Assembly: GCF_003666605.1 (NCBI RefSeq)
Contig: NZ_RCIV01000010.1
Coordinates: forward strand, 32,948 to 96,947
DNA: 64,000 nucleotides
Direction: 5' to 3'
Source of the DNA: Propionibacterium australiense
GTDB taxonomy: Bacteria > Actinomycetota > Actinomycetes > Propionibacteriales > Propionibacteriaceae
A program made the position numbers and the translations under genes. Shown in pieces: positions 35,358 through 44,923 of this stretch. Numbering within the stretch: the stretch's first letter is position 1; every line of letters begins with the position of its first letter. The notes beneath the pieces are model-generated. The model did not search any database. It was given only the letters and a program-made list of their open reading frames with translations, and was not told where the DNA came from.

Positions 35358-36677
35358 TCAGCCCGCGTTGTTGGAGTCGCTGACGACCCGTGCCAGGTTG
35401 CCGATCGCCGTCGCCGCCGACTGCTTGCCCTCAAGCGTGAGACGCAGCTGACCCTCGATGACGGGCCGCAGGTCGAGCCAGGCGCCGCTGCCCCCGAGCA
35501 TGACACCGGCATGGTCGATGTTGGCCAGGCCTGCGTTGGCGATGCGGTTGGAGGCGATCTCGCTCGTCACGAGCAGGCCAGTGCGCGAGGGGATCGCCGG
35601 GATCATGGCAGCGGTCGTCGACAGCGGCTGGTCCTCGAGTGCGTGGTGCAGGAACTGGAAGGCCACGTCCTGGTACTGGCTCTGGCGTGCGACGCTCAGC
35701 ACCGTGCCGGTCTTGAGAACCGATGGGCTTCCGCCGGCCTCGTCGGGAGGCATGGGGAAGAAGGCCGTGTGCGCCTCGTCGCCGAGGCCCTCGCGGTTCA
35801 GCTCGTCCCAGATGCCGACGCCCATGGGTGCCATGACCGCCTTGCCCTGGGTGATGAGGCGCGGCTTGCCGGTGCCGGGGATGTCCGACAGGCTTGCCGT
35901 GCCGTCGTTGATGAGTTCGGCCAGGAAGTTGAGCGCTGCCGCGCCGGTGCCGTCGTTGAAACTCAGGGTGCCGTCCTCGGTGAACAGCGTGCCGCCGTAG
36001 GCGCCGACGAGATTGGCCCAGGTACGTACCAGGCCGGGACCGAACGGGTCGAAACCGCTGATGCCGTCGCCGGTGAGTTCCCGGGCCATCTCCCGCAGCG
36101 CGTCGAGCGTGGCGGGGGGTTCGGTGATGCCGGCCTTGGTGAGCAGGTCGATGCGGTAGCCGATGACCTGGAGGTCCATCGTGTAGGGCACGCCGTAGAG
36201 CGTGTCTTCGATGCGGCAGCCACTGAGGAAGCGTTCATCGACGTTGAGGTCGGTGAGGAGGTCGTCGGGCACGGCCTCGAGCGCGTTGTGGCGTCGCATG
36301 GAGTGCAGCCAGCCGTATTCGGGCAGGACGACATCGGCCAGCGTGCCGCCGGTGAGGGCGGTGATGATCTTGTCGGGCAGCTTGTCGCTCGTCGTGTAGG
36401 TGGTGGCCATCTGGTAGTTGCTGGAGCCGAAGAAACCGGTGAGAACGTTGTTGGCGTAACGGTCCTGCAACTCGGGAGTGCCGAGCAGCGCCGAGAGCAT
36501 CGACAAAGTGCCCGATCCTGAGTTCTTGGCGTCATGCCAGTCGCTGGTGGGACTGACGCAGTCACTCGGGCTGCTGGTCGGGGCGGGTTCGTCCTCGGCG
36601 CCGCCGCAGGCGGTGAGAGCGGATGCGGCCAGGGTTGCGCCGGTGATCCTCAGCAGGTCTCTGCGTCGCAGCCGCAC
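35358..36677 (-). CDS. Extracellular solute-binding lipoprotein, family 1 (sugar ABC type), orphan
   Basis: A 439-residue protein with an N-terminal RRRDLLRITG (twin-arginine-like) followed by the lipobox L21-T-A-C24, so it is lipidated at C24. The mature part has the bilobed family-1 binding-protein pattern: YTTSDKLPDKIITALTGGTL, LADVVLPEYGWLHSM, VPYTMDLQVIGYRIDLLTKA and FPMPPDEAGGSP. By family it should deliver an oligosaccharide or similar solute to an ABC importer. No permease or ATPase gene adjoins it, so it must work with a remote transporter or act as a sensor. Ligand unknown. Confidence 0.88.
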   Translation of the reverse strand: MRLRRRDLLRITGATLAASALTACGGAEDEPAPTSSPSDCVSPTSDWHDAKNSGSGTLSMLSALLGTPELQDRYANNVLTGFFGSSNYQMATTYTTSDKLPDKIITALTGGTLADVVLPEYGWLHSMRRHNALEAVPDDLLTDLNVDERFLSGCRIEDTLYGVPYTMDLQVIGYRIDLLTKAGITEPPATLDALREMARELTGDGISGFDPFGPGLVRTWANLVGAYGGTLFTEDGTLSFNDGTGAAALNFLAELINDGTASLSDIPGTGKPRLITQGKAVMAPMGVGIWDELNREGLGDEAHTAFFPMPPDEAGGSPSVLKTGTVLSVARQSQYQDVAFQFLHHALEDQPLSTTAAMIPAIPSRTGLLVTSEIASNRIANAGLANIDHAGVMLGGSGAWLDLRPVIEGQLRLTLEGKQSAATAIGNLARVVSDSNNAG

Positions 36678-36765
36678 GGTGTCTCCTTGTGCCCGGGGGA
36701 TCTTCCAGCGGGACGGAAGCGTCCCAGCACAGACTCTACCGGCAGAGCCTCTCTGATTCCCTATT

Positions 36766-36846
36766 GGAGTATCTAGTTCCTACTCAATAAATGAGGATAG
36801 AAGGTGAGGGTGGTCATGGCGGAGTATCTAAGATTCTAGTTTTATT
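36766..36846. promoter_or_regulatory. AT-rich control region upstream of the binding-protein gene
   Basis: GGAGTATCTA occurs as a direct repeat (36766-36775 and 36821-36830), each followed by CTAG-containing AT-rich sequence. It lies 90-170 bases upstream of the binding-protein start. A related TATCTAG/TCTAGT pattern is upstream of the aldolase gene at 47560-47590, hinting at a common regulator. Confidence 0.4.
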
Positions 36847-36882
36847 CATAGAATTCCAGATATTGAGTCATCCGAGTGCGAC

Positions 36883-37602
36883 TCAGTGACTCAGTTCCTC
36901 GGACCGCAGATGGTCGAAGCGGTTGATCCAGTGGATCACTGTCTCACCAGCTCCCTCGTAGGGCTCGGGCGCCGGCAGGTCGGTCTCCAGGTAGGTGGTG
37001 GCCGTGTTCATCATCGCGATCCACGGGTCGGGCACGCCACACACGCCGGCGGCGCTCATCGAGGCGCGCAGCAGGTACTGGATGATCCACTCGTGGCAGA
37101 TGAGGCCGATGACGCGGCTGTCGTCTCGGAAACGGCGCTCCAGCTCGGCGAAGAGCGCGAAACCGCGGTCCTGGGCCTGGGCCGGGGCCTCGACGAACTC
37201 GCCCTTGTCGTACCAGCCATCGTCGCCGATATCGCTGGGCACGACGACGCGGGGGTTCACCTCGCGCAGCCTGCTGGCACCTGCGCCGCGCACCGCGATC
37301 GGCGCGCCCGGCATGCCGCCGTAGAGGCCTCCCACCTCGTAGGCATCGGTGACCAGCTCGACCGGCACGTCGAGTTCCTCGCTGACCGGCACGGAGGTCT
37401 GGACGGCGCGCACCATCGGTGAGCACAACAGCACCTGGGGACGGGGCAACCGTCCGTCGGCGAAGGCCTGGGCCAGCCGGCCGGCCTGGACACGACCCAG
37501 ATCCGTGAGCAGAGGGTCGGCACTGCGTCCCTCGAAGGCGTACCCGGCTGCCGTGAGCACATTGTTGGACGACTGACCATGACGGATCAGGAGGAGTTTC
37601 AC
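36883..37602 (-). CDS. Histidine phosphatase family protein
   Basis: A 239-residue member of the phosphoglycerate-mutase/acid-phosphatase superfamily. The phospho-acceptor RHG motif is in LLLIRHGQSSNN (H8). The second conserved Arg context is SPMVRAVQTS and the catalytic C-terminal His is in GLICHEWIIQYLLRA. Substrate cannot be read from sequence. It lies between the lone binding protein and the pseudokinase gene on the same strand, with gaps over 100 bp, so it is not clearly in an operon. Confidence 0.88.
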   Translation of the reverse strand: MKLLLIRHGQSSNNVLTAAGYAFEGRSADPLLTDLGRVQAGRLAQAFADGRLPRPQVLLCSPMVRAVQTSVPVSEELDVPVELVTDAYEVGGLYGGMPGAPIAVRGAGASRLREVNPRVVVPSDIGDDGWYDKGEFVEAPAQAQDRGFALFAELERRFRDDSRVIGLICHEWIIQYLLRASMSAAGVCGVPDPWIAMMNTATTYLETDLPAPEPYEGAGETVIHWINRFDHLRSEELSH

Positions 37603-37735
37603 ACGCGAAGTCTATTCAGCTGGGCCGGTTCGTCCAGGGCAGAGCGATGGCCGTGGGTGCTCCCGCTCAGGAGCCGTCGCCGGCACGGTCCAGAAGGCCA
37701 CATGGCGCGTTGCGGGGCCGGGCGGTGCCGGAGCG

Positions 37736-39463
37736 CTAGCTTCGTGCCGTGATCTCACTGATGCCGCCCTGCCAGCCGCCCTCGACCTGCGGCAGGCTCG
37801 TGAGATAGACGAGGACGTAGCGCGTGTTCAACTCCTCTCCGAGGTCGACGTCGGTCAGAGCCCCCGCCTCGTAGTCGGCGGTGACCGTCGTCCAGTCGTT
37901 CACCGTCTCGTGCGATGGGTTCCCGGCGTCCGAGGGAACCATGATCTGCACGCCGGTGGGTTCACCGACGAATGTGATCTCCAGGTGGCGCAGAGGCATC
38001 ACCTCGCCCAGGTCGAGCATGAGCCCCGAACCCGGCTTGAGTCCGCTGAAGGCCGCTGAGCCGGTGTACAGATCGGTGTACCAGGCGGTGCCCGGGTCCG
38101 AGTCCGCCACCAGGGCGGCCTCGTCGGCGTGCTCGGTTCCTTCGCCGCCGTCGGCGACCGGGTCGAACGAGACGGCCGTGAAGGACACGGGACTCGGGGC
38201 GGATCCGGCGTCGGCGGACGCTCCGGCTGCGGCGCGGCGTTCCTTGTTGTCATTGTGCAGGGCGGAGTGAATCATGCCGGGTAGCGCGATGACGAGCATG
38301 AGCGCGATGAACAGCGGTGCGAGCCAGCGCAGCAGGCGGTACAGGCGCGTCGTGGACCAGGGATCGACGTGCTTGTGGTCCTTGGCCGCTGCGGCGGCCC
38401 GGTCTCTCCTCTCGTCGCTGATGCGGGCGGCGGTTTCCGCGCGCTCGGCCAGCAGGGCCTCACGCTGCTCGGCGGCTTCCCGGGTGATGCGCTGCACCTC
38501 GGCCTGCTCGACCAGGGCGTCACTGACGAGTGGTTCCTGCATGGGCTCGGCCAGGGCGTGGACGCGTGGTGTCATACCGGTACCGGACATGCCGCCGCGT
38601 CCGGCCAGTGCGCGCACGCGGTGTTCCAGGTCGCCGTCGGGGTCGGCCGCGCCGATGGCGCGGTTCATGGCCCGGACGATCTGGTCGACGCTACGGATCT
38701 GGTTGGTCCCGGCACGCGGGGTGAGGATCGAGACGCACACGGCGTCAAGCGCGGACGGCACCTTCGCGTTGACGGTGATCGGGGGGACCCAGCGGGGCGT
38801 GTTCGAGACCTCCGGGGAGGTCATCGGTGCGGCGACGAGGCCGAACTCCTTGGTCTGAGGGCGTCCTGCCGGTACCGGCCAGCGTTGAGTCAGGCAGGCG
38901 TACAGGATCTTGCCGAGAGCACGGACGTCCTCGGCCTCCTGCAGCGCGGGCTCCCGGTACGGCCCCTCGTCCTCGCCGGACAGCGCGGCGTCGACGAGGA
39001 AACCGACGACCTTCACGTTGCCGTTGGGCGTGATGATGAGGCTCTCAGGGGTCAGGCGGCGGTGGAAGATACCGCGGGCGTGCATCGGTGACAGCGCGTC
39101 GGCGATCTCGCGGACGATGAAGGCCGACTCGACGCCGCTGAGCGGTCCGTACGAGAGCAGCTCGCGCAGGCGCATGCCGGGGCTGTCCTCGCAGACGATG
39201 AAGGGGACGGGTTCGTCGAGCGCGTCGAGGACGCGCAGGAAGCGTGAATCGGTGGCCACGGAGGCGCGCCGCGCAGCCGAGAGCACCTTGGGCGTCGTCA
39301 CGGCCTCCGGGTCGAGGACGTGGAGGATGACCGGGCGGGAGAGCATCTCGTCGAGGCCCCGCCAGGTGGTGGCGAAACCGATCGCGTCCAGTCTGTCGTC
39401 CAGGCGGTAGCGGTTGGCGAGCACGTCACCCTTGCTGGGCCTTGGCTCCTGCGCTCGCTCCAT
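37736..39463 (-). CDS. Membrane pseudokinase (MviN/MurJ-associated type) with discoidin-like ectodomain
   Basis: A 575-residue protein. Residues 15-290 have a protein-kinase fold but lack catalytic residues. The strand that should hold the ATP-binding Lys reads VILHVLDPE, HRD is HRR (134-136, no catalytic Asp), and DFG is replaced by GFLVD. A coiled, charged linker (about 325-370) leads to one membrane segment (WLAPLFIALMLVIALPGMI, about 383-401). The extracellular C-terminus, with ADSDPGTAWYTDLYTGSAAF and MLDLGEVMPLRHLEITFVG, resembles F5/8-type modules. In mycobacteria a similar pseudokinase is fused to MurJ and, when phosphorylated, recruits FhaA. Here it stands alone, and murJ is missing from its usual place just upstream. 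Confidence 0.85.
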   Translation of the reverse strand: MERAQEPRPSKGDVLANRYRLDDRLDAIGFATTWRGLDEMLSRPVILHVLDPEAVTTPKVLSAARRASVATDSRFLRVLDALDEPVPFIVCEDSPGMRLRELLSYGPLSGVESAFIVREIADALSPMHARGIFHRRLTPESLIITPNGNVKVVGFLVDAALSGEDEGPYREPALQEAEDVRALGKILYACLTQRWPVPAGRPQTKEFGLVAAPMTSPEVSNTPRWVPPITVNAKVPSALDAVCVSILTPRAGTNQIRSVDQIVRAMNRAIGAADPDGDLEHRVRALAGRGGMSGTGMTPRVHALAEPMQEPLVSDALVEQAEVQRITREAAEQREALLAERAETAARISDERRDRAAAAAKDHKHVDPWSTTRLYRLLRWLAPLFIALMLVIALPGMIHSALHNDNKERRAAAGASADAGSAPSPVSFTAVSFDPVADGGEGTEHADEAALVADSDPGTAWYTDLYTGSAAFSGLKPGSGLMLDLGEVMPLRHLEITFVGEPTGVQIMVPSDAGNPSHETVNDWTTVTADYEAGALTDVDLGEELNTRYVLVYLTSLPQVEGGWQGGISEITARS

Positions 39464-39549
39464 GTCATTCCTCGCTGCCGGGTCGGCTGGACAAGGTCAA
39501 GTGTGCCCTCTGAAGCGCCCAAGCCCCGACTGGCCCGCCGGGGTGGGGG

Positions 39550-41580
39550 TCAAGTTTCACCACCTGCGGCGTCCTCGCGGGGCTTGGGCGTCCGTTCACG
39601 GCGCACCTGCCTGACCCGCAGGGCGGTCGCGGCCATCAGGACGATGCCCGAGGCGATGATGATCACCCAGGCGACCCGTCCCGAACTGTTGGCCGTGACG
39701 ACGAACTCGCTGCGCGGTCCCAGTTCGGTGGATCGTTCGCCGGTGGTCATGACGACAGCACGCATCTGCACGTTGCCGTTGCCCGTCGCGGTCGGGGTGA
39801 TGCGCACGGTGACCGAGTCACCGGCACCGATCTCGAGTTCCTCGGTGTCCGCGATCGAGATGCGCCCCGGATTGTCCGACTCGAAGTGAATGCGCACCCT
39901 GACCGGTATGTCCATGGTGTTGGTGACCGAGACGGGCAGGGAGCTGTCGTCGGCCGGGATGACGAGGCGTTCACTGATGTGGACGCTCACCTCCCCCGAG
40001 GCCAGGGCCGATGTGATTGGCGACAGGGCCTGCTGGATGTACGCGGTGGCCTCGTCATCGCTGGGGAAAGCAGAACTCCAGGCGGCCAGCACCAGCGCTT
40101 CGTCGTCGATCCCGGTGCTGCGGCCGGTCAGCTCCTCGTAGACCCCGATATCGCCGCGCACATCGTGCTCGGCGCTGCCGCGGTCGCCCGACGCGCTCGG
40201 CAGGGAGTCACGGGGCTGGACAGCGACCGGCTGCTGGGAGGCCACGAGTTCCTTGACGGTCAGCCTGGTGCGTCCGCTGGCCGAGGCCAGCTCGGCGCGG
40301 GCGGCATCGGTCGTGGTGACGACGTCGACCGCAGGCGAATCCGACAGCGAGTAGACGAGCTGTTCCGCCTGCAGACGAGCGGCGCGCTGGGCGTCGGAGT
40401 TCGTGGCGGCGCCAGGGATCCCTGTGGCGATGGTTGCGTGGGTGGCCAGCATCGTCAGGCCATCCACCTGGTAGAGCTCTCCGTCGGGATCGAGATCGGC
40501 GGAGAGGACGATCTGCGGGCTGACCCGCTCGAGCGCCTCGACCATCGCCTGTGAGGTGGACGAGCCGTCCGTGACGACGGCCAGGCCCAGCTCTGACAGC
40601 GGGGTTCCGGCGGGGGCGGTGGCGGCGGAGTCGACGAGTTCGCCACGGCCCGCGGCCATTGCGGCGGTGACGTCGAGGCTGCCGTACAGGGTGCGGTAGC
40701 TGCGCCCGTTGCCGGCGATGCGTTTGAGGCGTTCGAGGAACGCGGCGGCCGCGGCCTGGCCGGTCCCGTCGGTCGTCGACCCGGGGCCGGTGCGCACCTG
40801 GTAACCGGCTGACATGGCGGTCAGTTCGTCCCACAGGAGCGGGTCGATGAGGGCGTTGACGTCGCTGCTCTCGGCCAGCTCGGCGATGAGGGCGAGCCGG
40901 CCGCCCTCGGCGATCTCCTCGGCCAGGTGGTCATCGGTGAACACGGCCTTCTTCTGCTTGCCATCGGTCGTGGCGGGCACGAGCGATGGCGCACTGGACA
41001 GTTCGGCGACCGTCGTCGCCCGGTAGCCGTCCCTTCCCGGGTAGCCGATGACGGCGCTCGTGAAGGTGATGAGGGTCCCGTCGGCGTCGACGAGCATCAC
41101 GCCGACGAGATAGGCGCTGGAGGGGCTCGCCAGGCCGAGCGACTCGGGTCCGTTGAACGGGGCCTTCAGGGCGTAGGGCCTGGATGCCCCGGCGGCCAGG
41201 CCGGTGACCTGTGTGGAGGCGTCGTCGTTCCGCACGGGCAGGGTGTTCGTCACGTCCTGGTCGCCGTCCAGCGTGTTGTAGAAGGCGTCGCCATTGGTGA
41301 TGGGCCCGCGGGTGCTCCACAGCCGCAGGCTCGCACCGGTGATCGGTGCGGAGCCCGTGTTCGTGAGCGATCCGGTGATCGTCAGCTCGCCGGAGTCCGA
41401 GACGACTATCGGGTTGATGCTGGTGATCGTGATGGCCGCGCTCTCATCGTCGGCCGCGGCAGGGGCGGTGCCCAGGCCGAGCAGGCCCGGGACGAGGGCG
41501 AGCAGCGTCACCAGCGCGACCAGCCAGGCAGGCCGGGTGCGACGGGTCGGCACGGCTGCCTCTCGCGGGTCCGGACTCAC
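39550..41580 (-). CDS. DUF6049 secreted/membrane-anchored protein
   Basis: A 676-residue protein from GTG 41580 (VSPDPREAAVPTRR); GTG 41553 is an alternative. A signal peptide (WLVALVTLLALVPGLLGLG, ending PAAADD) is followed by an Ig-like N-terminal domain with ITITSINPIVVSDSGELTIT. A middle region of unknown fold and a second beta-sandwich (ISIADTEELEIGAGDSVTVR) follow. One C-terminal membrane helix (WVIIIASGIVLMAATAL) and a basic tail end the protein. DUF6049 genes are typical neighbours of murJ and CCA-adding enzyme in Actinomycetota, so a role in envelope assembly is inferred. The frame is open much further upstream but overlaps the MFS gene and is not coding there. Confidence 0.85.
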   Translation of the reverse strand: MSPDPREAAVPTRRTRPAWLVALVTLLALVPGLLGLGTAPAAADDESAAITITSINPIVVSDSGELTITGSLTNTGSAPITGASLRLWSTRGPITNGDAFYNTLDGDQDVTNTLPVRNDDASTQVTGLAAGASRPYALKAPFNGPESLGLASPSSAYLVGVMLVDADGTLITFTSAVIGYPGRDGYRATTVAELSSAPSLVPATTDGKQKKAVFTDDHLAEEIAEGGRLALIAELAESSDVNALIDPLLWDELTAMSAGYQVRTGPGSTTDGTGQAAAAAFLERLKRIAGNGRSYRTLYGSLDVTAAMAAGRGELVDSAATAPAGTPLSELGLAVVTDGSSTSQAMVEALERVSPQIVLSADLDPDGELYQVDGLTMLATHATIATGIPGAATNSDAQRAARLQAEQLVYSLSDSPAVDVVTTTDAARAELASASGRTRLTVKELVASQQPVAVQPRDSLPSASGDRGSAEHDVRGDIGVYEELTGRSTGIDDEALVLAAWSSAFPSDDEATAYIQQALSPITSALASGEVSVHISERLVIPADDSSLPVSVTNTMDIPVRVRIHFESDNPGRISIADTEELEIGAGDSVTVRITPTATGNGNVQMRAVVMTTGERSTELGPRSEFVVTANSSGRVAWVIIIASGIVLMAATALRVRQVRRERTPKPREDAAGGET

Positions 41581-41678
41581 CCACCCATCGTAGGTGGTGC
41601 ACTTGTGAGGACGCTTCACGTCCGCCACCAATGGCTGCGTGGCGTCCCGCCGGGGTGGGTTGCGGCGCGGTGGCCGGG

Positions 41679-43166
41679 TCACTGCATCGAGCCCGGCTTG
41701 AGGGCTCCTCTGCCGAGGGTTGCGCGGTCGAAGATGGCCAGGGCGGTTGAGGCGGCGATGAACAGGGCGATTGCGGTGTAGGCGCTCATGAGGGCGGTCG
41801 CCCAGCCTCGTGTGACGAGTGAGTAGAAGATGGCCGTGGTGATTGCGTTGCCGATGGCGGTGGCGATGCGTTCGACGGTGGATTTGACGCCTCCGGCGAC
41901 GCCGCCCTTGGCTGGTGGGATCTCGACCATGGACAGGGTCTGGTTGCAGCCGGTCATGCAGCCGTTGCCGAAGCCGATGAGCGACAGCGGCAGGATGAGC
42001 CACCAGAAACTGATGTGCTGACCGATGACGACGTGCGCAGTGGCTGCGGTGAGGACGACGCCGACCGTCATGCAGGACAGGCCGACGATGATGATGTTGC
42101 GGCCCTTCGCGAGCACGACGCGGCCAGTCAGGATCGAGGTGGCCGCCGAGATCACTGCGTTCGGGAAACCCAGCAGACCGGTGGCCAGGGCCGAGGCGCC
42201 CATGCCGTTCTGGATGAACAGGGCGACCAGGACGAACACCGAGGTGCCGCCGAGGAACTGCATGCCGCTGATCGCGGTGGCGTGGGTGAACGAGCGATGC
42301 CGGAAGATCGCCAGGTCGACCATGGGCTGGTGGCCGCGGGCCTTGTAGGCGCGTTCCCAGCGCAGCCAGGCGACGAGCAGGATGGCGGCCAGGGCCAGCA
42401 GCGCGAATGATGGGCCGGTTTTGAGGATGAACGGGAGCATGATGCACAGCACCGCGGCGGCGAGCAGGGTGATGGCGATCGGGTCGAGGTCGAGGTGGTT
42501 GTCCTGGGCCTGGCCCTCGCGCCGGGCCCGGCGGCGCCGGCGCTCGGTCTCGAACGGGAACCAGACCAGGGCCAGGACGACACCGACCAGACCCAGCGGG
42601 AAGTTCCAGATGAAGGAGGCCCGCCAGCCGATGTCGGGCCCGACCATGCGGATGATGAGGCCGGTGAGCAGCGGGCCGGCGGTCACCGATGCCGAGATGA
42701 CCAGGCCGAAGATGCTGAACGCCTTCGCCCGGGCCTGACCCCTGAAGTGCTGCTGAATCATGCCGATCGTCTGCGGGTTGTAGACGCCGGCGCCGAAGCC
42801 CTGGACGAGGCGGGCGATGTTGAGCAGCTGGGGGCTGTTGGCCAGACCGCAGGCCAGCGAGCCGAGACTGAAGACGGCGACACCGATGATCCAGACCGTG
42901 CCGCGGCCGAGCAGATCGCCGATGCGGCCCGCGGCGACGAGGACCATGCCGAAGACGAGGGCGTAGCCCGAGAGCATCCACTGCATCGAGGCGTCCGAGG
43001 CCCCGATCGCCCGCTCGATCGTCGGCAGAGCGACGTTGATCGAGGAGATCGCCATGAGTGCCATGGCGAGCGGGATCATCAGGGTCAGGAGGACCTTGAC
43101 GCGGTTGAAGACCCTGGCGGATCCCTCGATGCGGATGAGATTGTTCTCAGAGCTGAGACGACTCAC
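41679..43166 (-). CDS. MFS transporter, DHA2-like drug:proton antiporter family
   Basis: A 495-residue protein predicted to have about 14 membrane helices. Family signatures are MALMAISSINVALPTIERAI (helix 1), the motif-A-like AAGRIGDLLGRGTVWIIGVA, and the motif-C-like GLVISASVTAGPLLTGLIIR. This length and layout fit EmrB/QacA-like exporters; the substrate is unknown. The GTG start at 43166 follows AAGGAACCC. It interrupts the usual CCA-DUF6049 neighbourhood and carries no regulator of its own. Confidence 0.9.
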   Translation of the reverse strand: MSRLSSENNLIRIEGSARVFNRVKVLLTLMIPLAMALMAISSINVALPTIERAIGASDASMQWMLSGYALVFGMVLVAAGRIGDLLGRGTVWIIGVAVFSLGSLACGLANSPQLLNIARLVQGFGAGVYNPQTIGMIQQHFRGQARAKAFSIFGLVISASVTAGPLLTGLIIRMVGPDIGWRASFIWNFPLGLVGVVLALVWFPFETERRRRRARREGQAQDNHLDLDPIAITLLAAAVLCIMLPFILKTGPSFALLALAAILLVAWLRWERAYKARGHQPMVDLAIFRHRSFTHATAISGMQFLGGTSVFVLVALFIQNGMGASALATGLLGFPNAVISAATSILTGRVVLAKGRNIIIVGLSCMTVGVVLTAATAHVVIGQHISFWWLILPLSLIGFGNGCMTGCNQTLSMVEIPPAKGGVAGGVKSTVERIATAIGNAITTAIFYSLVTRGWATALMSAYTAIALFIAASTALAIFDRATLGRGALKPGSMQ

Positions 43167-43400
43167 GGGTTCCTTCGTTTCAGATAGTCAAACGGACGGC
43201 TCGGCTGGTGCTGCCGATGCCCATGCCCTGAACGGCAGTGTAAGTGCTTGCCGCGGCCCCGCGAGCCAGGCGCCCCGAGCGTGACCTCAACGTCCTGACC
43301 GGGTTCCCGCCTCGCCGGCGGGACGGGTCGCTGCCGAACCGCTGGTCGGACCCTCCCGATGCCCGCCCCATGCCCTGGGGACAGGCAGCCGGCGGGCAGC

Positions 43401-44879
43401 TCAGTGCGGCTGGTCCTGCCACCACGCCCGGAGCTCGGCCGTGGCGCGCTCGGCGCCCAGCGGCCCCTCGTCCATGCGCAGGGCGAGCAGGTGCTTGTAG
43501 GCCTTGCCGACCTCCGGTCCCGGGCCGATGCCGAGGATCTCCATGATCTGGTTGCCGTCCAGGTCGGGGCGGATCGCCTCGAGTTCCTCCTGGGCGCTCA
43601 GCTCGTCGATCCGGGCCTCCAGCTCGTCGTAGGCGCGGCGCAGCGCCTCGGCCTTGCGCCGGTTGCGTGTGGTGCAGTCACTGCGGGTGAGGATGTGCAG
43701 GTGCTCGAGCTGGTCGCCGGCGTCGCGCACATAGCGGCGCACCGCCGAGTCGGTCCAGGACTGCTCCCCGTAGCCGTGGAAGCGCAGGTGCTGCTCGATG
43801 AGCTGACTGACCGCCTCGACGACGTTCTTCGGGTAGTGCAGGGCCCGCAGGCGCTTGCGGGCGAGTTTGGCGCCGACGACGTCGTGGTGGTGGAAGGTGA
43901 CCTTGCCGCCGTCCAGGCCGCGCGTGGCGGGCTTGCCGATGTCGTGCAGCAGCGCGGCCAGCCGGATGACCAGATCGGGCTCGTGATCGGGGTTGGGCCG
44001 GCCGTTCTTGTAGTCGCGGGCCTTCTCCAGGGCGATCGCCTGGTCGAGGACGGTCAGGGAGTGCTCGTAGACGTCCTTGTGGCGGAAGTGCTCGTCGCGT
44101 TCCAGCCGCATCGCGGGCAGCTCGGGCAGGATGACGTCGGCGAGCCCGGAGCCGACGAGCAGGTTCAGGCCCGGTCGGGGGGTGTCGGACAGCAGCAGCT
44201 TGCTCAGCTCGTCGCGCACCCGTTCGGCCGAGACGATCGAGATGCGCTCGTGCATGCTGGTCATCGCGTTGAAGGTGGCGGGCTCGACGCTGAAACCGAG
44301 CTGGGCGGCGAAGCGGGCGGCGCGCATCATGCGCAGCGGGTCGTCGCTGAAACTGACCTGCGGCGGGCTCGGCGTGCGGAGCACCTTGCGGGCAAGGTCC
44401 TTCAGGCCGCCGTGCGGGTCGACGAATGCCCTGCCCGCGACGTCGATGGCCATCGCGTTGACGGTGAAGTCGCGTCGCACCAGGTCGTCGGTGATGTTGT
44501 CCCCGAAGGCGACGACGGGTTTGCGGGACTCGGGGGAGTAGGCGTCGGCGCGGAAGGTGGTGACCTCGACGGCCCACTCGCGCCCATCCGACTTCCTGGC
44601 GGCGCCGATCGTGCCGAACTGCTTGCCGACCGTCCAGACGGTGCGGCTGAACGAGCGCAGCAGTTCCTCGGTGCGGTCAGGGCCGGCCGAGGTCGTGAAG
44701 TCGAGGTCGTGCCCCAGGCGATCGAGCAGCGCGTCGCGTACCGAACCGCCGACCAGGTAGATCTCCTCGCCGGCCTCGGCAAAGAGCCGGCCGAGTTCAC
44801 CGATCAGCGGTGTGGCCTCCAGCAACTCGGCAACGGCGCTGGCCTGGACCTGGGACAGGGCGGCGGTGGAGTCGGACAC
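43401..44879 (-). CDS. cca: CCA tRNA nucleotidyltransferase
   Basis: A 492-residue class II enzyme adding CCA to tRNA 3' ends. From GTG 44879 (VSDSTAALSQVQ). The nucleotidyltransferase head has YLVGGSVRDALLDRLGHDLD and the metal-binding pair in HDLDFTT. The next motif is VRRDFTVNAMAIDVAGRAFV, and the nucleotide-selecting region is DDPLRMMRAARFAAQLGF. An HD domain follows (LAALLHDIGKPATRG). The N-terminal open frame beyond 44879 is arginine-rich nonsense. It is needed here because tRNA-Ile is not followed by a full CCA in the DNA. Confidence 0.95.
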   Translation of the reverse strand: MSDSTAALSQVQASAVAELLEATPLIGELGRLFAEAGEEIYLVGGSVRDALLDRLGHDLDFTTSAGPDRTEELLRSFSRTVWTVGKQFGTIGAARKSDGREWAVEVTTFRADAYSPESRKPVVAFGDNITDDLVRRDFTVNAMAIDVAGRAFVDPHGGLKDLARKVLRTPSPPQVSFSDDPLRMMRAARFAAQLGFSVEPATFNAMTSMHERISIVSAERVRDELSKLLLSDTPRPGLNLLVGSGLADVILPELPAMRLERDEHFRHKDVYEHSLTVLDQAIALEKARDYKNGRPNPDHEPDLVIRLAALLHDIGKPATRGLDGGKVTFHHHDVVGAKLARKRLRALHYPKNVVEAVSQLIEQHLRFHGYGEQSWTDSAVRRYVRDAGDQLEHLHILTRSDCTTRNRRKAEALRRAYDELEARIDELSAQEELEAIRPDLDGNQIMEILGIGPGPEVGKAYKHLLALRMDEGPLGAERATAELRAWWQDQPH

Positions 44880-44923
44880 GTCGGTCCAGTCTAGTCGGGG
44901 TCGTACGAAACACGCAGGCCGAG

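Noticed and set aside
41581..42981. Long upstream extension of the DUF6049 frame
   Set aside because: It overlaps the MFS gene in another frame and reads as Arg/Pro/His-rich nonsense; the signal peptide starts only after 41580.
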